The notes beneath the pieces were generated by a model. That model was not told the origin of the DNA, ran no database searches, and saw only the letters and a list, made by a program, of their open reading frames with translations. A stretch of DNA of 64,000 nt from Occultella aeris (lineage in GTDB: Bacteria > Actinomycetota > Actinomycetes > Actinomycetales > Beutenbergiaceae). The stretch is from the NCBI RefSeq assembly GCF_902703175.1, contig NZ_CACRYJ010000046.1, positions 165,229-229,228 on the forward strand, written 5' to 3'. Below are positions 1 to 8,788 of the stretch, piece by piece. The translations under genes and the position numbers were made by a program. Position 1 is the stretch's first letter, and every line of letters begins with the position of its first letter.

Positions 1-1
1 G

Positions 2-223
2 GCCGCGGCCCTGCTCGGCTACTTCGGCATGGCGATCGTCGCGCTCCAGCTGAGCGTGCAGCTCGGACTGGCGATCGCGGGCGTGACGCTGGCCGCCCAC
101 GCGTTCTGGGACGTCAAGCATTACCGAAGCGACCAGGTGGTCCTGGGCTCGCTGGCGATCTTCTGCATCGGGCTGGACCTCACCGTCGGTGCCATCTGCG
201 TGGCGCTGGCGATCGCCGGCTGA
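2..223 (+). CDS. Membrane protein, 3' part only (5' end outside window)
   Basis: The frame is open from the left edge and ends in TGA at 221-223, so the true start lies outside the window. About 73 residues are visible. They form two hydrophobic stretches (roughly residues 10-35 and 50-73) separated by a short polar loop with WDVKHYRSD, the pattern of a small integral membrane protein. No family is recognised. It lies upstream of a DUF4342 gene on the same strand, about 50 bp apart. Confidence 0.6.
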   Translation, partial: AAALLGYFGMAIVALQLSVQLGLAIAGVTLAAHAFWDVKHYRSDQVVLGSLAIFCIGLDLTVGAICVALAIAG

Positions 224-271
224 GGCACCCGGGGGTGGCGTACCGACGGCGGCTCAGCGAGGATGGGACGC

Positions 272-643
272 ATGGACGAGAAGCAGAACGAAGGCGAGAA
301 GACCTGGTACGAGGAGTTCAGCGTGTCGGGTTCGGAGTTGCTCGACAAGGTCAAGGACCTGGTCCACGAGGGCAACGTGCGGCGCCTGTACATCAAGAAC
401 AGCGACGGCCGGACCCTCCTCGAGATCCCCCTCACCGCGGGCGTCGCGATCACGGCCGTGGCCGCGGTGATCGCCCCCGTGCTGGTAGCGGTGGGCGCGG
501 TCGCCGCCCTGCTGACCAAGGTCACGCTCGGGGTCGAGCGGGAGGGGGCGGCAGCGTCGGACCCGACCGCCCCTGCCACCGCCGACCAGGACGCCCCGGG
601 GATCGCCGGGGTGGACCCGGCGCGGGACGAGGACGCACGATAG
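272..643 (+). CDS. DUF4342 domain protein
   Basis: A 123-residue protein. Residues 10-70 carry the DUF4342 pattern: an EEFSVSGSELLDKVKDL helix, the strand-like RRLYIKNSDGRTLLEIPLT, then one hydrophobic segment rich in Val and Ala. The C-terminal 35 residues are Ala, Pro and Asp rich and probably disordered. In known homologues the function is unknown; the hydrophobic segment suggests membrane association. An ATG at 263 is in frame, but GAGG at 259-262 sits at proper Shine-Dalgarno distance from the ATG at 272, so 272 is preferred. The next gene converges on it. Confidence 0.8.
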   Translation: MDEKQNEGEKTWYEEFSVSGSELLDKVKDLVHEGNVRRLYIKNSDGRTLLEIPLTAGVAITAVAAVIAPVLVAVGAVAALLTKVTLGVEREGAAASDPTAPATADQDAPGIAGVDPARDEDAR

Positions 644-661
644 CACCCGCGCGGACGGAGC

Positions 662-1828
662 CTATTCGTCGACGAGGCCGCCGAACTCCCGACCTCGCCA
701 CCGAGCCAGTTCCGCGCCTCGGTCCTCGACAACGCGGCGCAGGGCGGCGCTGCCCGACAGCCACGGTGTGAATCGGATGCTGATGGTGCTGCCCTTGGTG
801 AGCGGGCGCCAGGTACCGAGGATCTCACCCCCCGCGGCGACCGCGCCGGGCCTGCCGATGCTGGGGAACAGGTCCTTGCGGCTCGCCTCGTCCGGCACCA
901 GCAGGTCCCGGTCCTTCGCCTGCAGCAGCGGATCGAACGCGCCAAGCAGGCGCACCCCGAGCGCGTCGTCATCGGCCTCCGGCCCGTCGGTGTCGACCAC
1001 GGCGTCCAGGTCCGGCTCCAGCAGCCACGATGGGCGACCCTCGACATCCACCGCGACGGCATCCGCGGGCCAGGCCGCGACCACGTCCCGGACCGGTGCG
1101 TCGAGATAGGCGGCCACCTCCTTGGGGGTTGCCGGGCCGAGCAGGCGCAGGTAGGCACGGATGACCTGCAGGTGCTCGGGTGCTGTGCCGGGACCCTGGG
1201 GTGCGCGAGCAGGACCATGGCTGTGGCGGCGCCAGCCCGGGATCCGGCGCAGCACCGGGGGTGAGGTGCCCGGCTCCAGCTCCAGCCCGGCGTACAGGGC
1301 GCTGAGCCGGAACGGCTGCTCGTACAGGTGCGTGGCCTTGCAGACCCGGCAGTAACGCAGGTACGGCTCGTCCACGCGGGCCGTCAACTGCGCGGACATC
1401 TCACCCTTGACGGTCGGCTCGGTGACGATCTCGTGCATCTGCCCGGCGACGACGTCGAGTGCGTCGAGGACGTCGATACCCGCGCGGCGCAACGGCCTGG
1501 ACGCGTCGAACACCCGCTTCGCAGCGTCCGCTTCGGAGAACGGTGAGACCGCCTGCATCACCCCGGGCAGGTCGGCTCGCCGGTAGGCGTGCGGTGCCCC
1601 GCGCAACGTCCACGCGAGCGCCAACTGGGGCTCCGCCGTCGCCGGGTCGACGCCACGCAACCACAACGCCCAGGCGGACCCCATCGGGCCGGTGTCCTGC
1701 ACGCCCAGGTCGAGCGCGGGCGCCTGCGCGACGCTGACCGGCCCGGCGTGGTCCAGCCCCTGACGGCGCCAGCGGTACCGCAGCACACCGGCGCGGGAGA
1801 CGGTGACCATCGGCCGCTGCACATCCAT
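662..1828 (-). CDS. Winged helix DNA-binding domain protein (HTH_42 / YcaQ-like)
   Basis: A 388-residue protein of the HTH_42 (AlkX/YcaQ-type) winged-helix family. It begins with the typical VSRAGVLRYRWRRQGL helix and contains EHLQVIRAYLRLLGPATPKEVAAYLD (around residues 215-245), a winged-helix-like segment. A DDDALGVRLLGAFDPLLQ motif follows, typical of the family C-terminal half. Family members bind DNA; some act on crosslink damage, but most are uncharacterised. It lies 34 nt downstream of the LacI gene on the same strand and may be read from the same transcript. Confidence 0.75.
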   Translation of the reverse strand: MDVQRPMVTVSRAGVLRYRWRRQGLDHAGPVSVAQAPALDLGVQDTGPMGSAWALWLRGVDPATAEPQLALAWTLRGAPHAYRRADLPGVMQAVSPFSEADAAKRVFDASRPLRRAGIDVLDALDVVAGQMHEIVTEPTVKGEMSAQLTARVDEPYLRYCRVCKATHLYEQPFRLSALYAGLELEPGTSPPVLRRIPGWRRHSHGPARAPQGPGTAPEHLQVIRAYLRLLGPATPKEVAAYLDAPVRDVVAAWPADAVAVDVEGRPSWLLEPDLDAVVDTDGPEADDDALGVRLLGAFDPLLQAKDRDLLVPDEASRKDLFPSIGRPGAVAAGGEILGTWRPLTKGSTISIRFTPWLSGSAALRRVVEDRGAELARWRGREFGGLVDE

Positions 1829-1862
1829 CCGCCCAGGCTAGACCTGGGCACCGACCCTCGGC

Positions 1863-2915
1863 TCAGGCGGACTCGCGAACGACGAGTTCCGTCGGCATGG
1901 TCACCGGCTCGAGGATGGGACCACCCTCGAGTTGCGCCAGCAGCATGGCGACCGCTTGGGTGGCCATCTCATCGACAGGGTTCACCACGGTGGTCAGCGG
2001 TGGCAGGGTCCTGGTCGCCAGTTCGAGGTTGTCCATGCCGACCACGGCGATGTCCCTGGGGATCGCCCGCCCGCTCGCGCGGATCGCGTCCATGGCCCCG
2101 CTGGCCATCAGGTCCGAGGCGACGAACACGGCGTCGAGGTCCGGGTGGCCGGCGAGCAGGCGCGTCATCGCGTCGCCCCCACCCGCCACCGTGAAGTCGC
2201 CGAGTTCGACGGCGTCGGCCGGCAGGTCGTGCTCGGTGAGGACGCTGCGCCAGCCTTCGAGCCGGTCCGCGCCGGCGCTCATGTCCGCGGGACCCGCGAC
2301 GGTGCCGATCCTCTTCCGGCCGGAGTCCACCAGGTACCGGGTGGCGAGCGCCGCGGCCGCGACGTTGTCCACGTCGACGAACGTCAGGCCGGGGTGCTCG
2401 GCGAACGGGCGGCCGAGGAACACCGTGGGCAGGCTGACCTCGGCGACGGATCGCCACAGGTTGTCGTTCGCGTGGTGCGAGACGATGATCGCGCCGTCGG
2501 TGTGGCGGCCGCGGATGTACCGGTCCAGGCGGCCGTCGCCGTCGCCCGGGCTGCCGATCAGTAGCACCATCTGCAGTTCGGTCAGGGCCAGCGCCTTCGT
2601 AACGCCACGCAGGGTCCCAGCGAAGAACGGGTCGTTGAAGACCCGCTCGTCGGACTCCGGCACCACGACGGCGATTGTGTCCGTCCGTCGGGTGACCAGC
2701 GAGCGGGCGGCCAGGTTCGGGCTGTAGCCGAGGTCGCGGATCGCCGCCAGGACGGCCTCGCGAGTGGCGTCCTGGACACGCTCGTCCGCGTTGACGACCC
2801 GGGAGGCCGTGGCACGCGAGACACCGGCCGCGCGCGCAACATCCTCGAGCGTCGGAACGCCGGTTCGTCGTGACATCGTGCTGGCCCGCCCTTCGCCGTG
2901 ATTGCTGGTGCTCAA
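1863..2915 (-). CDS. LacI-family transcriptional regulator
   Basis: A 350-residue repressor. The helix-turn-helix LEDVARAAGVSRATASRVVN is at residues 23-42 and the hinge helix around 65-75 (SPNLAARSL). A periplasmic-binding-protein-like effector domain follows, with TDGAIIVSHH and GMDNLELATRTLPPLTTV. A second Met at residue 14 is an alternative start. It is the fourth gene of a sugar ABC operon, 34 nt after the last permease, so it is expected to sense the imported sugar and bind the palindromes at 6447-6493. The near-identical palindrome at 26854 may be a second target. Confidence 0.9.
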   Translation of the reverse strand: MSTSNHGEGRASTMSRRTGVPTLEDVARAAGVSRATASRVVNADERVQDATREAVLAAIRDLGYSPNLAARSLVTRRTDTIAVVVPESDERVFNDPFFAGTLRGVTKALALTELQMVLLIGSPGDGDGRLDRYIRGRHTDGAIIVSHHANDNLWRSVAEVSLPTVFLGRPFAEHPGLTFVDVDNVAAAALATRYLVDSGRKRIGTVAGPADMSAGADRLEGWRSVLTEHDLPADAVELGDFTVAGGGDAMTRLLAGHPDLDAVFVASDLMASGAMDAIRASGRAIPRDIAVVGMDNLELATRTLPPLTTVVNPVDEMATQAVAMLLAQLEGGPILEPVTMPTELVVRESA

Positions 2916-2949
2916 ACTATCCGCCGATCCTTGTCTGCGTTCGCATGCC

Positions 2950-3861
2950 TCAGCCCTTGACCGCGCCGGCCATGATGCCGCTGACGAGCTGCCGCCCGGC
3001 GACCACGAACAGGATCAGCAGCGGGAACGTGGTCACCAGCACCCCGGCCATGACGAGGGAGTAGTCGGTGAAGTAGTTCGCCTGCAACAGCTGGACCGCC
3101 ATCGGCAGGGTCGGATTGTTCGAGGTGAGGATGATGAACGGCCAGAAGAACGCGACCCAGTGCTGCACGAACGTGAACAGACCGAGCATCGCCGCGGCCG
3201 GCCTGGCGGCGGGCAGAGCCACGTGCCAGAACGTCCGGATCATCGACGCGCCGTCCACCCGGGCGGCCTCGATGAGCTCGTAGGGGAGGGCCTGGTCCAG
3301 GTACTGGGTCATCCAGAACACTCCGAACGCCGAGACCATCGCCGGCACGATGACTCCGATCAGGTTGTTCGCCCAGCCGAGCTCGGTGAACAGGATGAAC
3401 ATCGGCACGATGCCGAGCTGGGTGGGCACGGCCATGGTCGCGATCACGAACACCAGGAGCGGCCCGCGGCCCCGGTAGCGCAGTTTCGCGAACGAGAATC
3501 CGGCCAGGGTCGAGAACGCGACGACCGAGACGGCGGCGCTGACCGAGATGATCATCGAGTTCACGAACGCCTTGCCGAACGGGACGCGGCCGCCGAGCAC
3601 CTCGGCGATGTTCGCGAACAGGTTCCCCTCGGGCACCAGGCCCGGGATCGGGTTGCGCGCGATCGAGACCGCGTCCGAGGAGGCGAGCTGGAGCGTGTAG
3701 TAGAGCGGATACACCGCGATCAGCAGGACCACGGCGAGGATCGCGTAGGTGATCCAGCCCGGCCGGCGGTTCGCGCCACCGGTCGCGCGCCCGCGTCGCC
3801 GGGCCGCCCAGCGCGCGGCCCCCGGGCCGGCGCTCTGCGCGATGACGGGGATCGAGGACAT
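2950..3861 (-). CDS. Carbohydrate ABC transporter permease (MalG type)
   Basis: A 303-residue inner-membrane permease with about six predicted transmembrane helices. The EAA loop (ELIEAARVDGASMIRTFWHV) contacts the ATPase, and the C-terminus LVSGIMAGAVKG is typical of MalG/LacG proteins. The ATG at 3861 has a clear Shine-Dalgarno (GAAGGAG) and overlaps the stop of the upstream permease by one base (TGATG), indicating translational coupling. A cytoplasmic, Arg/Ala-rich N-terminus of about 40 residues precedes the first helix. No ATPase gene is in the operon; such systems usually share a housekeeping MsmK-like ATPase. Confidence 0.9.
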   Translation of the reverse strand: MSSIPVIAQSAGPGAARWAARRRGRATGGANRRPGWITYAILAVVLLIAVYPLYYTLQLASSDAVSIARNPIPGLVPEGNLFANIAEVLGGRVPFGKAFVNSMIISVSAAVSVVAFSTLAGFSFAKLRYRGRGPLLVFVIATMAVPTQLGIVPMFILFTELGWANNLIGVIVPAMVSAFGVFWMTQYLDQALPYELIEAARVDGASMIRTFWHVALPAARPAAAMLGLFTFVQHWVAFFWPFIILTSNNPTLPMAVQLLQANYFTDYSLVMAGVLVTTFPLLILFVVAGRQLVSGIMAGAVKG

Positions 3862-4931
3862 CAGGTCTCCTTCGAGGCGGTGGTTGGCCGCGTGGCGTCC
3901 GCGCCGGGGGTGCGGCCGGCGTCTCCGGAGCCGCGCGCGAGGAGCCGGGCGGCGCCTCGCGGAGCGTCGCCCGTGGCGATCCGGCGCGAGACGAGGAAGT
4001 TGACCACGGCCACCACGATGATGATCAGGAAAAGCAGCCACGCGATCGCGGCGGCGCGGCCGAAGTTCTTCTGGTTGCCCCAGCCGACGTCGTACATGTA
4101 CATGGCCACGGTCATCCAGTTCCGGGACGGGCCGCCGAGGCCCTGGTCGTCGAACAGGCGTGGCTCGTCGAAGATCTGCAGGCCGCCGATGGTGGCCGTG
4201 ATGATGACGAAGATGATCGTCGGCCGCAGTTGCGGCACCGTGACCGAGAAGAACTGGCGCAACCGGCCCGCGCCGTCGATGATCGCGGCCTCGTACAACT
4301 CCTGTGGCACGGCCTGCATGGCGGCCAGGAAGATCAGGGTGTTGTAGCCGGTCCAGCGGAAGTTCACCATCGTGGCGATCGCGATGTGGCTGGTCAGCCG
4401 GTCCGAGTGCCACCCGAGCGGCTCCAGACCGACCTGGGTGAGCAGGGCGTTCACGAGGCCCGAGTCGTCGGCGAACAGCCGGCCGAAGATGAGCCCGACG
4501 GCGACGGGCGCCACGATGAACGGAAGCAGCACCCCCATCCGCCAGAACGTCTTCGCGCGCAGGTTCGCGTTGAGTACCGCGGCCAGGGTGAGTGCGGCGA
4601 TCATCTGCGGGACCGAGGACAGCGCGAAGATGCTGAACGTGTTGCCGATGGCCTTGAGGAAGGTGGGCTGGGCGAACACGTCGCGGTAGTTGGTGAGCCC
4701 GACGAACTCGCCCTGGCCGCCGAGCAGGTTCCACTCGTGCACCGAGACGAACGCGGTGTACAGCAGCGGGAAGGCCCCGACCACCGCGAACAGGATGAAG
4801 AACGGGGAGATGTACAGGTAGGGCGAGACCTTGACGTCCCAGCGGCCCATCCGCTGCTGGAACCCCATCCTGCGAGCCGCGGCCTCGCGGGGCCGCTGCG
4901 CCGTCGGCGGGCGCGGGGTGATGACGCTCAT
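3861..4931 (-). CDS. Carbohydrate ABC transporter permease (MalF type)
   Basis: A 356-residue permease of the MalF/UgpA type. It has a cytoplasmic N-terminus of about 40 residues, a first helix at YLYISPFFILFAVVGAFPLL, and the EAA motif ELYEAAIIDGAGRLRQFFSV near residue 230. The start at 4931 is chosen because GAGGAG lies seven bases upstream; an in-frame ATG at 4943 lacks this. The C-terminal 35 residues are Arg, Gly and Ala rich beyond the last helix. It partners the MalG-type permease downstream and the binding protein at 5002-6333. Confidence 0.9.
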   Translation of the reverse strand: MSVITPRPPTAQRPREAAARRMGFQQRMGRWDVKVSPYLYISPFFILFAVVGAFPLLYTAFVSVHEWNLLGGQGEFVGLTNYRDVFAQPTFLKAIGNTFSIFALSSVPQMIAALTLAAVLNANLRAKTFWRMGVLLPFIVAPVAVGLIFGRLFADDSGLVNALLTQVGLEPLGWHSDRLTSHIAIATMVNFRWTGYNTLIFLAAMQAVPQELYEAAIIDGAGRLRQFFSVTVPQLRPTIIFVIITATIGGLQIFDEPRLFDDQGLGGPSRNWMTVAMYMYDVGWGNQKNFGRAAAIAWLLFLIIIVVAVVNFLVSRRIATGDAPRGAARLLARGSGDAGRTPGADATRPTTASKET

Positions 4932-4947
4932 GCTGCTCCTCATGAGA

Positions 4948-4983
4948 GGTCGGCGGGGCGGGTGTGATGCCGCCCCGCCGACC
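4948..4983 (-). promoter_or_regulatory. Intra-operon hairpin between binding-protein and permease genes
   Basis: A perfect 14-bp GC stem (4948-4961 pairs with 4970-4983) with an 8-nt loop sits between the stop of the binding-protein gene and the Shine-Dalgarno of the first permease. It has no U tract. In ABC operons such stems often stabilise the upstream mRNA or attenuate readthrough so that the binding protein is made in excess; that role is inference. A similar hairpin is at 28319-28344. Confidence 0.65.
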
Positions 4984-5001
4984 GGTTGGCGATCGATCGG
5001 G

Positions 5002-6333
5002 CTAGAGGCCGAGGTCGGCAACCGCCTGCTCGGCGGCGGCCCAGGAGTCCTCGGCGTTCTGCTCACCGGTCACGTCCACACGAAGGATGGCGTCCTGCAC
5101 CGTCTGGTGGATCGCGAAGTAGTTCGGGCCCTTGTAGGGCAGGAACCCGAGCTCGTCGACGGCGAGGGAGCGGCTCGCGAAGATCTCACCGACGGGAGCG
5201 TCGTTGAAGAACTCGTTCGTGGCCCCGGTCAGGTCCGGGTTCTCGTAGGCGTCCACCTGGCTCGGGAACGTCCCGGCGTTGCCGAACGCCTGGACCTGGA
5301 CCTCCGGGGAGGTGAGCCACGCGGCGAGGGCCTGCGCCTCCTCGACGTGCTCGCCGCCGGCGGGCACGGTCAGGTACGAGCCGCCCCAGTTGCCGCCGCC
5401 GCCCGGGAATACGTCGGCGATGTCCCAGCCCTCGACCTCCGCCGCGTTGCCCGCGATCGGGCCCTGCATCCACGCGGGGCAGAGCATCGTCGCGAACGCG
5501 TTGTTCTGGAACCCGGCGGTCCAGTCCTCCTGCCACTGCTCGAAGCCCGCCGACAGACCGTCTTCGGTGGACGCGGTCAGCACGGCGTCGTAGGCCTCGC
5601 GCACCTCGGGATTGGTCAGCCCGACCGGCGTGCCGTCGCCCTCCTCGTAGGCGAACTCGACCTGGTTGATCATGCCCTGGTAGATCGATACGGCCGAGTC
5701 GTACCAGGCCGAGTCGGACGCGCCGACGAACTGGCGCCCGACCTCGAAGTAGTCGTCCCAGGTGGCGTCGGCCCCGCCCAGCAGCTCGGCGACCTCAGCC
5801 CGGTCGGTGGGTAGGCCCGCCGCTGCGAACAGGTCGGAGCGGTAGCAGATCGCCTGCGGGCCCACATCGGTGCCGTAGCCGAGCAGTCGGCCGTCCTCGG
5901 TGGTGGCCGCGGCGACCTTGCTCTCCAGCCAACGACCCTCGACGGCCGGGTCGGAGAGGTCTGTGAAGTAGTCGGGGTACTGCAACAGCTCGGCCAGCCA
6001 GTCGACCTCGATGGCCTCGATGTCGCTCAGGCCCTCGCCGCCGGAGGCGAGGTTCGTGGTGAGGTTGGCCCGGGCGTCCTCGGCGCGGGCTGCCAGGACG
6101 TGCTCGACCACGATGTTGGGGTGTTCGGCGGTGTACTGGGCGAGGAGTTCCTCGGTGTAACCGAAGTCGTTGAACGTGGCGACCGTGAGGGTGATCTGCT
6201 CACCCTCGCCGGAGCCGCCGTCCGTGGTCGAACCGGTCTCGCCACTGCCGGCTTCGCCGCCGCCGCACGCGGCCGTCAGGGCCAGGCCGCACAGGCCGGC
6301 CGTTGCTACCAGTGCTCGTGTCCTACGTCGCAC
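5002..6333 (-). CDS. Sugar ABC transporter substrate-binding lipoprotein
   Basis: A 443-residue extracytoplasmic solute-binding protein (SBP family 1). It starts at GTG 6333, seven bases after AAGGAG. The signal peptide ends in the lipobox LTAAC (Cys about residue 22), so the mature protein is lipid-anchored. A Gly/Ser/Thr-rich linker and the domain LTVATFNDFGYTEELL follow. PAWMQGPIAGNA and FLPYKGPNYF are typical of sugar-binding lobes. It is first in the operon; two palindromic operators lie about 115-160 bp upstream. The substrate cannot be read from the sequence. Confidence 0.9.
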   Translation of the reverse strand: MRRRTRALVATAGLCGLALTAACGGGEAGSGETGSTTDGGSGEGEQITLTVATFNDFGYTEELLAQYTAEHPNIVVEHVLAARAEDARANLTTNLASGGEGLSDIEAIEVDWLAELLQYPDYFTDLSDPAVEGRWLESKVAAATTEDGRLLGYGTDVGPQAICYRSDLFAAAGLPTDRAEVAELLGGADATWDDYFEVGRQFVGASDSAWYDSAVSIYQGMINQVEFAYEEGDGTPVGLTNPEVREAYDAVLTASTEDGLSAGFEQWQEDWTAGFQNNAFATMLCPAWMQGPIAGNAAEVEGWDIADVFPGGGGNWGGSYLTVPAGGEHVEEAQALAAWLTSPEVQVQAFGNAGTFPSQVDAYENPDLTGATNEFFNDAPVGEIFASRSLAVDELGFLPYKGPNYFAIHQTVQDAILRVDVTGEQNAEDSWAAAEQAVADLGL

Positions 6334-6446
6334 GATGACTCCTTCGTCGTGGTGCGGCTGGTGCCGCGACCTTGGTGGGGTGCCGGGTCGTTCCGGCGGT
6401 CGAGAGATTTGCGCAGGTGTTCCGGGCAGCTTCGTCCGGAACAGGA

Positions 6447-6460
6447 TAAGAGCGCTCTCA
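6447..6460. promoter_or_regulatory. LacI-type operator, upstream half of a pair
   Basis: TAAGAGCGCTCTCA, one mismatch from the perfect palindrome TGAGAGCGCTCTCA at 6480-6493. The central CG pair is typical of LacI-family operators. The centres of the two sites are 33 bp apart, close to three helical turns, which would put two bound repressors on one face. They precede the sugar ABC operon that contains a LacI gene. Confidence 0.75.
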
Positions 6461-6479
6461 CGATCGGACGACCGTGTCC

Positions 6480-6493
6480 TGAGAGCGCTCTCA
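6480..6493. promoter_or_regulatory. LacI-type operator, perfect palindrome
   Basis: TGAGAGCGCTCTCA is a perfect 14-bp palindrome, 147 bp upstream of the binding-protein start at 6333. The same word with one change recurs at 6447 and at 26854, both before sugar ABC operons. This repetition, more than the palindrome alone, supports an operator role. Confidence 0.8.
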
Positions 6494-6603
6494 GGGATGC
6501 AGTGATAGTGGAACATGTGCGGCCATCGCGTCAAGTCCCGTGACCGAACCGCAATCAAGGCCGGTCGGCACCGACGGCCGATCCGGACCGTGTATCGAGT
6601 GCG

Positions 6604-7104
6604 TCAGCGCTCGGTCAGCCACTCCTGCGCGACCCGGCGCTCGGCGTCGAGCACGTTCTGCACAGCCTCCACGACGGCTCGTTCCACCGGAGCGCCCAGG
6701 AACGGCACGTTGACCTTCGCGTCGCCGTCGTAGCGGACCCGGGAGCCGGCCGCGCCGGTGGGCTCGAGCTCGGTGGTGCCGGTGGCTCCGGCCGGTGCGC
6801 CGGCCACGTCCATGGTGAAGGTCCCGCTGCGCCGTCCATCGGCGTCGGCCCCTTGCCAGACCTCGACGAACCGGACGTCGATCGAGGCGCCGACGAAGGA
6901 GCGCAGCGCCGTCGGGATCCTGTCGGTCGGCGTTGAGCGCCGGGTCAGCACGGTGAAGCCGCCGTCGTCGCCAGGCGTTACCTCGATGGCGGTCGACGTC
7001 GCACCGGTCGCCTCGACCTTGCGTCGCACGAACTCGGGATCGGCGAACATCCGAGCGACCCGCGTGGTGTCCGCGGGGTAGTCGATGGCGGCATCGAAGC
7101 GCAT
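6604..7104 (-). CDS. DUF2505 (SRPBCC-fold) domain protein
   Basis: A 166-residue soluble protein that fits DUF2505, an actinobacterial SRPBCC-like family. It opens with MRFDAAIDYPADTTRVARMFADPEFVRRK and has alternating strands such as DVRFVEVWQG and VRYDGDAKVNVPFLG. A final amphipathic helix (VERAVVEAVQNVLDAERRVAQEWL) would cap a hydrophobic pocket. The ATG at 7104 has a GAGGAG Shine-Dalgarno. The ligand is unknown. It is divergent from the pdtaS-like gene. Confidence 0.8.
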   Translation of the reverse strand: MRFDAAIDYPADTTRVARMFADPEFVRRKVEATGATSTAIEVTPGDDGGFTVLTRRSTPTDRIPTALRSFVGASIDVRFVEVWQGADADGRRSGTFTMDVAGAPAGATGTTELEPTGAAGSRVRYDGDAKVNVPFLGAPVERAVVEAVQNVLDAERRVAQEWLTER

Positions 7105-7265
7105 GGCTCTCCTCGCTGGGCGGTCGGGCCGGCCGGCCCATCTCTGAGCGTAGCGACGCACCGCTGGCGGCACACCCCGGCCACACTCCTGCCACACCCG
7201 CTGCACCGACCGGCCGCCGTCGGACCGTGGCTCGCCGCCGGTCCGGCGATGCGTAGGCTACGAGC

Positions 7266-8729
7266 GTGTCCACGATGGGTGACCTGATCGAGAACCACAG
7301 CGACCTGAGCAGCCAGGACGCCGAGTGGCTGCATCTGCTGGTGGGGGACTGGCAGGTGATCTCCGACCTGTCCTTCGCCGACCTGGTGCTCTGGCTACCC
7401 ACCACCGACGGTGACCTGGTGGCGGTCGCACACGCACGCCCATCGACCGGGGCGACCGTGCACCACGACGACGTGGTCGGCAGGCGCGCCCCCGCGGGAC
7501 TGCGGACGGCGCTGCTGCAGGCCCTGGAGACCAAGGAGATCAACCGCGCGCGCGAGGCCCGTTGGAACGGGTCGTTCGCTATCCGTGAGGAGGCCATCCC
7601 GGTGGTGCGGGCGGGTCGCATCCTTGCGGTCGTCGCCCGGGAGACGCACCTCGGTGCGAGCCGCACTCCGAGCCGGCTCGAGCTCAACTACGTGGAGTCC
7701 GCGGACGAGCTCTGCGGGATGATCGCGCGCGGAGAGTTCCCGCTGGCGAACGCGGCCACCGGTCCGCGGCGTGGTGCCCCCCGGGTGGGTGACGGACTGG
7801 TCCGGCTGAACAGCGAGGGTGAGGTCCTGTACGCGAGCCCGAACGCGCTCAGTGCGTTCCACCGGCTCGGTGTCAGCGACGAGGTCGTCGGGCAATCCCT
7901 GGCGGAGGTGATCACCCCGCTGCTCGAGGACCATTCGCCGGTCGACGAATCGCTCCCGCTCGTGGTGATGGGCCGGGCGGCGTGGCGCACCGATGTGGAG
8001 GCGCGTGGTGTCAGCCTGTCCCTGCGAGCGGTGCCGGTCACCGAGTACGGCCAGCGCGTCGGAGCGGTCCTGCTCGTACGGGACGTGTCCGAACTGCGCC
8101 GCCGCGAGCGCGAACTCCTCACCAAGGACGCCACGATCCGCGAGATCCACCACCGCGTGAAGAACAACCTGCAGACGGTGGCCGCGCTGTTGCGGTTGCA
8201 GGCGCGTCGAACCGACTCCGACGAGGCCAAGTCCGCGCTGAACGAGGCGATGCGTCGGGTTGCGACCATCGCGACGGTGCACGAGGCGTTGTCCCAGACC
8301 ATAGACGAGGTGGTCGACTTCGACGAGGTCTTCGGACGCACCCTGCGCCTGGTGGCCGACGTCGCCGCGGGCGAGGCGCACGTGAAGACGGTGCGCGAGG
8401 GCGCCTTCGGCCGCGTGCCGGCCACCGACGCGACCGCTCTGGCCGTCGTGCTCACCGAACTGGTGACCAATGCCGTCGAGCACGGGCTGGCGACCACCGG
8501 CGGCACCGTGACGATCAACTCCCGTCGGGAGGGACCGATGCTTCGGGTCAGTGTCATCGACGACGGCGTCGGCATGGGCGAGGACCCGCAGATGAAGGGC
8601 CTCGGTACCCAGATCGTGCGCACGCTCGTGGCCACCGAACTGGACGGGACCATCTCCTGGCAGCCGGTCCCCAGCGGTGGCACGGAGGTCGTCCTCGAGG
8701 CTCGCGTCGGCGAGCTGCGGGACTACTGA
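7266..8729 (+). CDS. pdtaS: PdtaS-type sensor histidine kinase
   Basis: A 487-residue cytosolic kinase. The N-terminal GAF-like sensor spans about 1-150, a PAS domain about 185-275. A HisKA_2 dimerisation domain follows with the phospho-acceptor in EIHHRVKNNLQTVAALL (His near 294), then a HATPase with N-box LTELVTNAVEHG (about 398) and G-box DDGVGMG. This matches PdtaS, which phosphorylates the antiterminator-type regulator PdtaR; that gene is not in this window. The GTG at 7266 is taken as start, with an in-frame ATG nine bases later as alternative. whiB1 converges downstream, a common actinobacterial neighbourhood. Confidence 0.85.
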   Translation: MSTMGDLIENHSDLSSQDAEWLHLLVGDWQVISDLSFADLVLWLPTTDGDLVAVAHARPSTGATVHHDDVVGRRAPAGLRTALLQALETKEINRAREARWNGSFAIREEAIPVVRAGRILAVVARETHLGASRTPSRLELNYVESADELCGMIARGEFPLANAATGPRRGAPRVGDGLVRLNSEGEVLYASPNALSAFHRLGVSDEVVGQSLAEVITPLLEDHSPVDESLPLVVMGRAAWRTDVEARGVSLSLRAVPVTEYGQRVGAVLLVRDVSELRRRERELLTKDATIREIHHRVKNNLQTVAALLRLQARRTDSDEAKSALNEAMRRVATIATVHEALSQTIDEVVDFDEVFGRTLRLVADVAAGEAHVKTVREGAFGRVPATDATALAVVLTELVTNAVEHGLATTGGTVTINSRREGPMLRVSVIDDGVGMGEDPQMKGLGTQIVRTLVATELDGTISWQPVPSGGTEVVLEARVGELRDY

Positions 8730-8736
8730 AGGCACG

Positions 8737-8773
8737 CGAACGGCCGGACCGCCAAGGGCCATCCGGCCGTTCG
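8737..8773. terminator. Bidirectional hairpin between pdtaS and whiB1
   Basis: A perfect 12-bp inverted repeat (8737-8748 with 8762-8773) and a 13-nt loop lie between two convergent stop codons. There is no long T run, as is common for terminators in high-GC actinobacteria. It probably ends both transcripts. Confidence 0.75.
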
Positions 8774-8788
8774 GGAAGAGGCTTCGGG

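Noticed and set aside
2902..4347. Long plus-strand open frame opposite the sugar permeases
   Set aside because: It is antisense to two clear permease genes, rich in Arg, Gly, His and Glu, with no motif. Shadow of high-GC codon usage.
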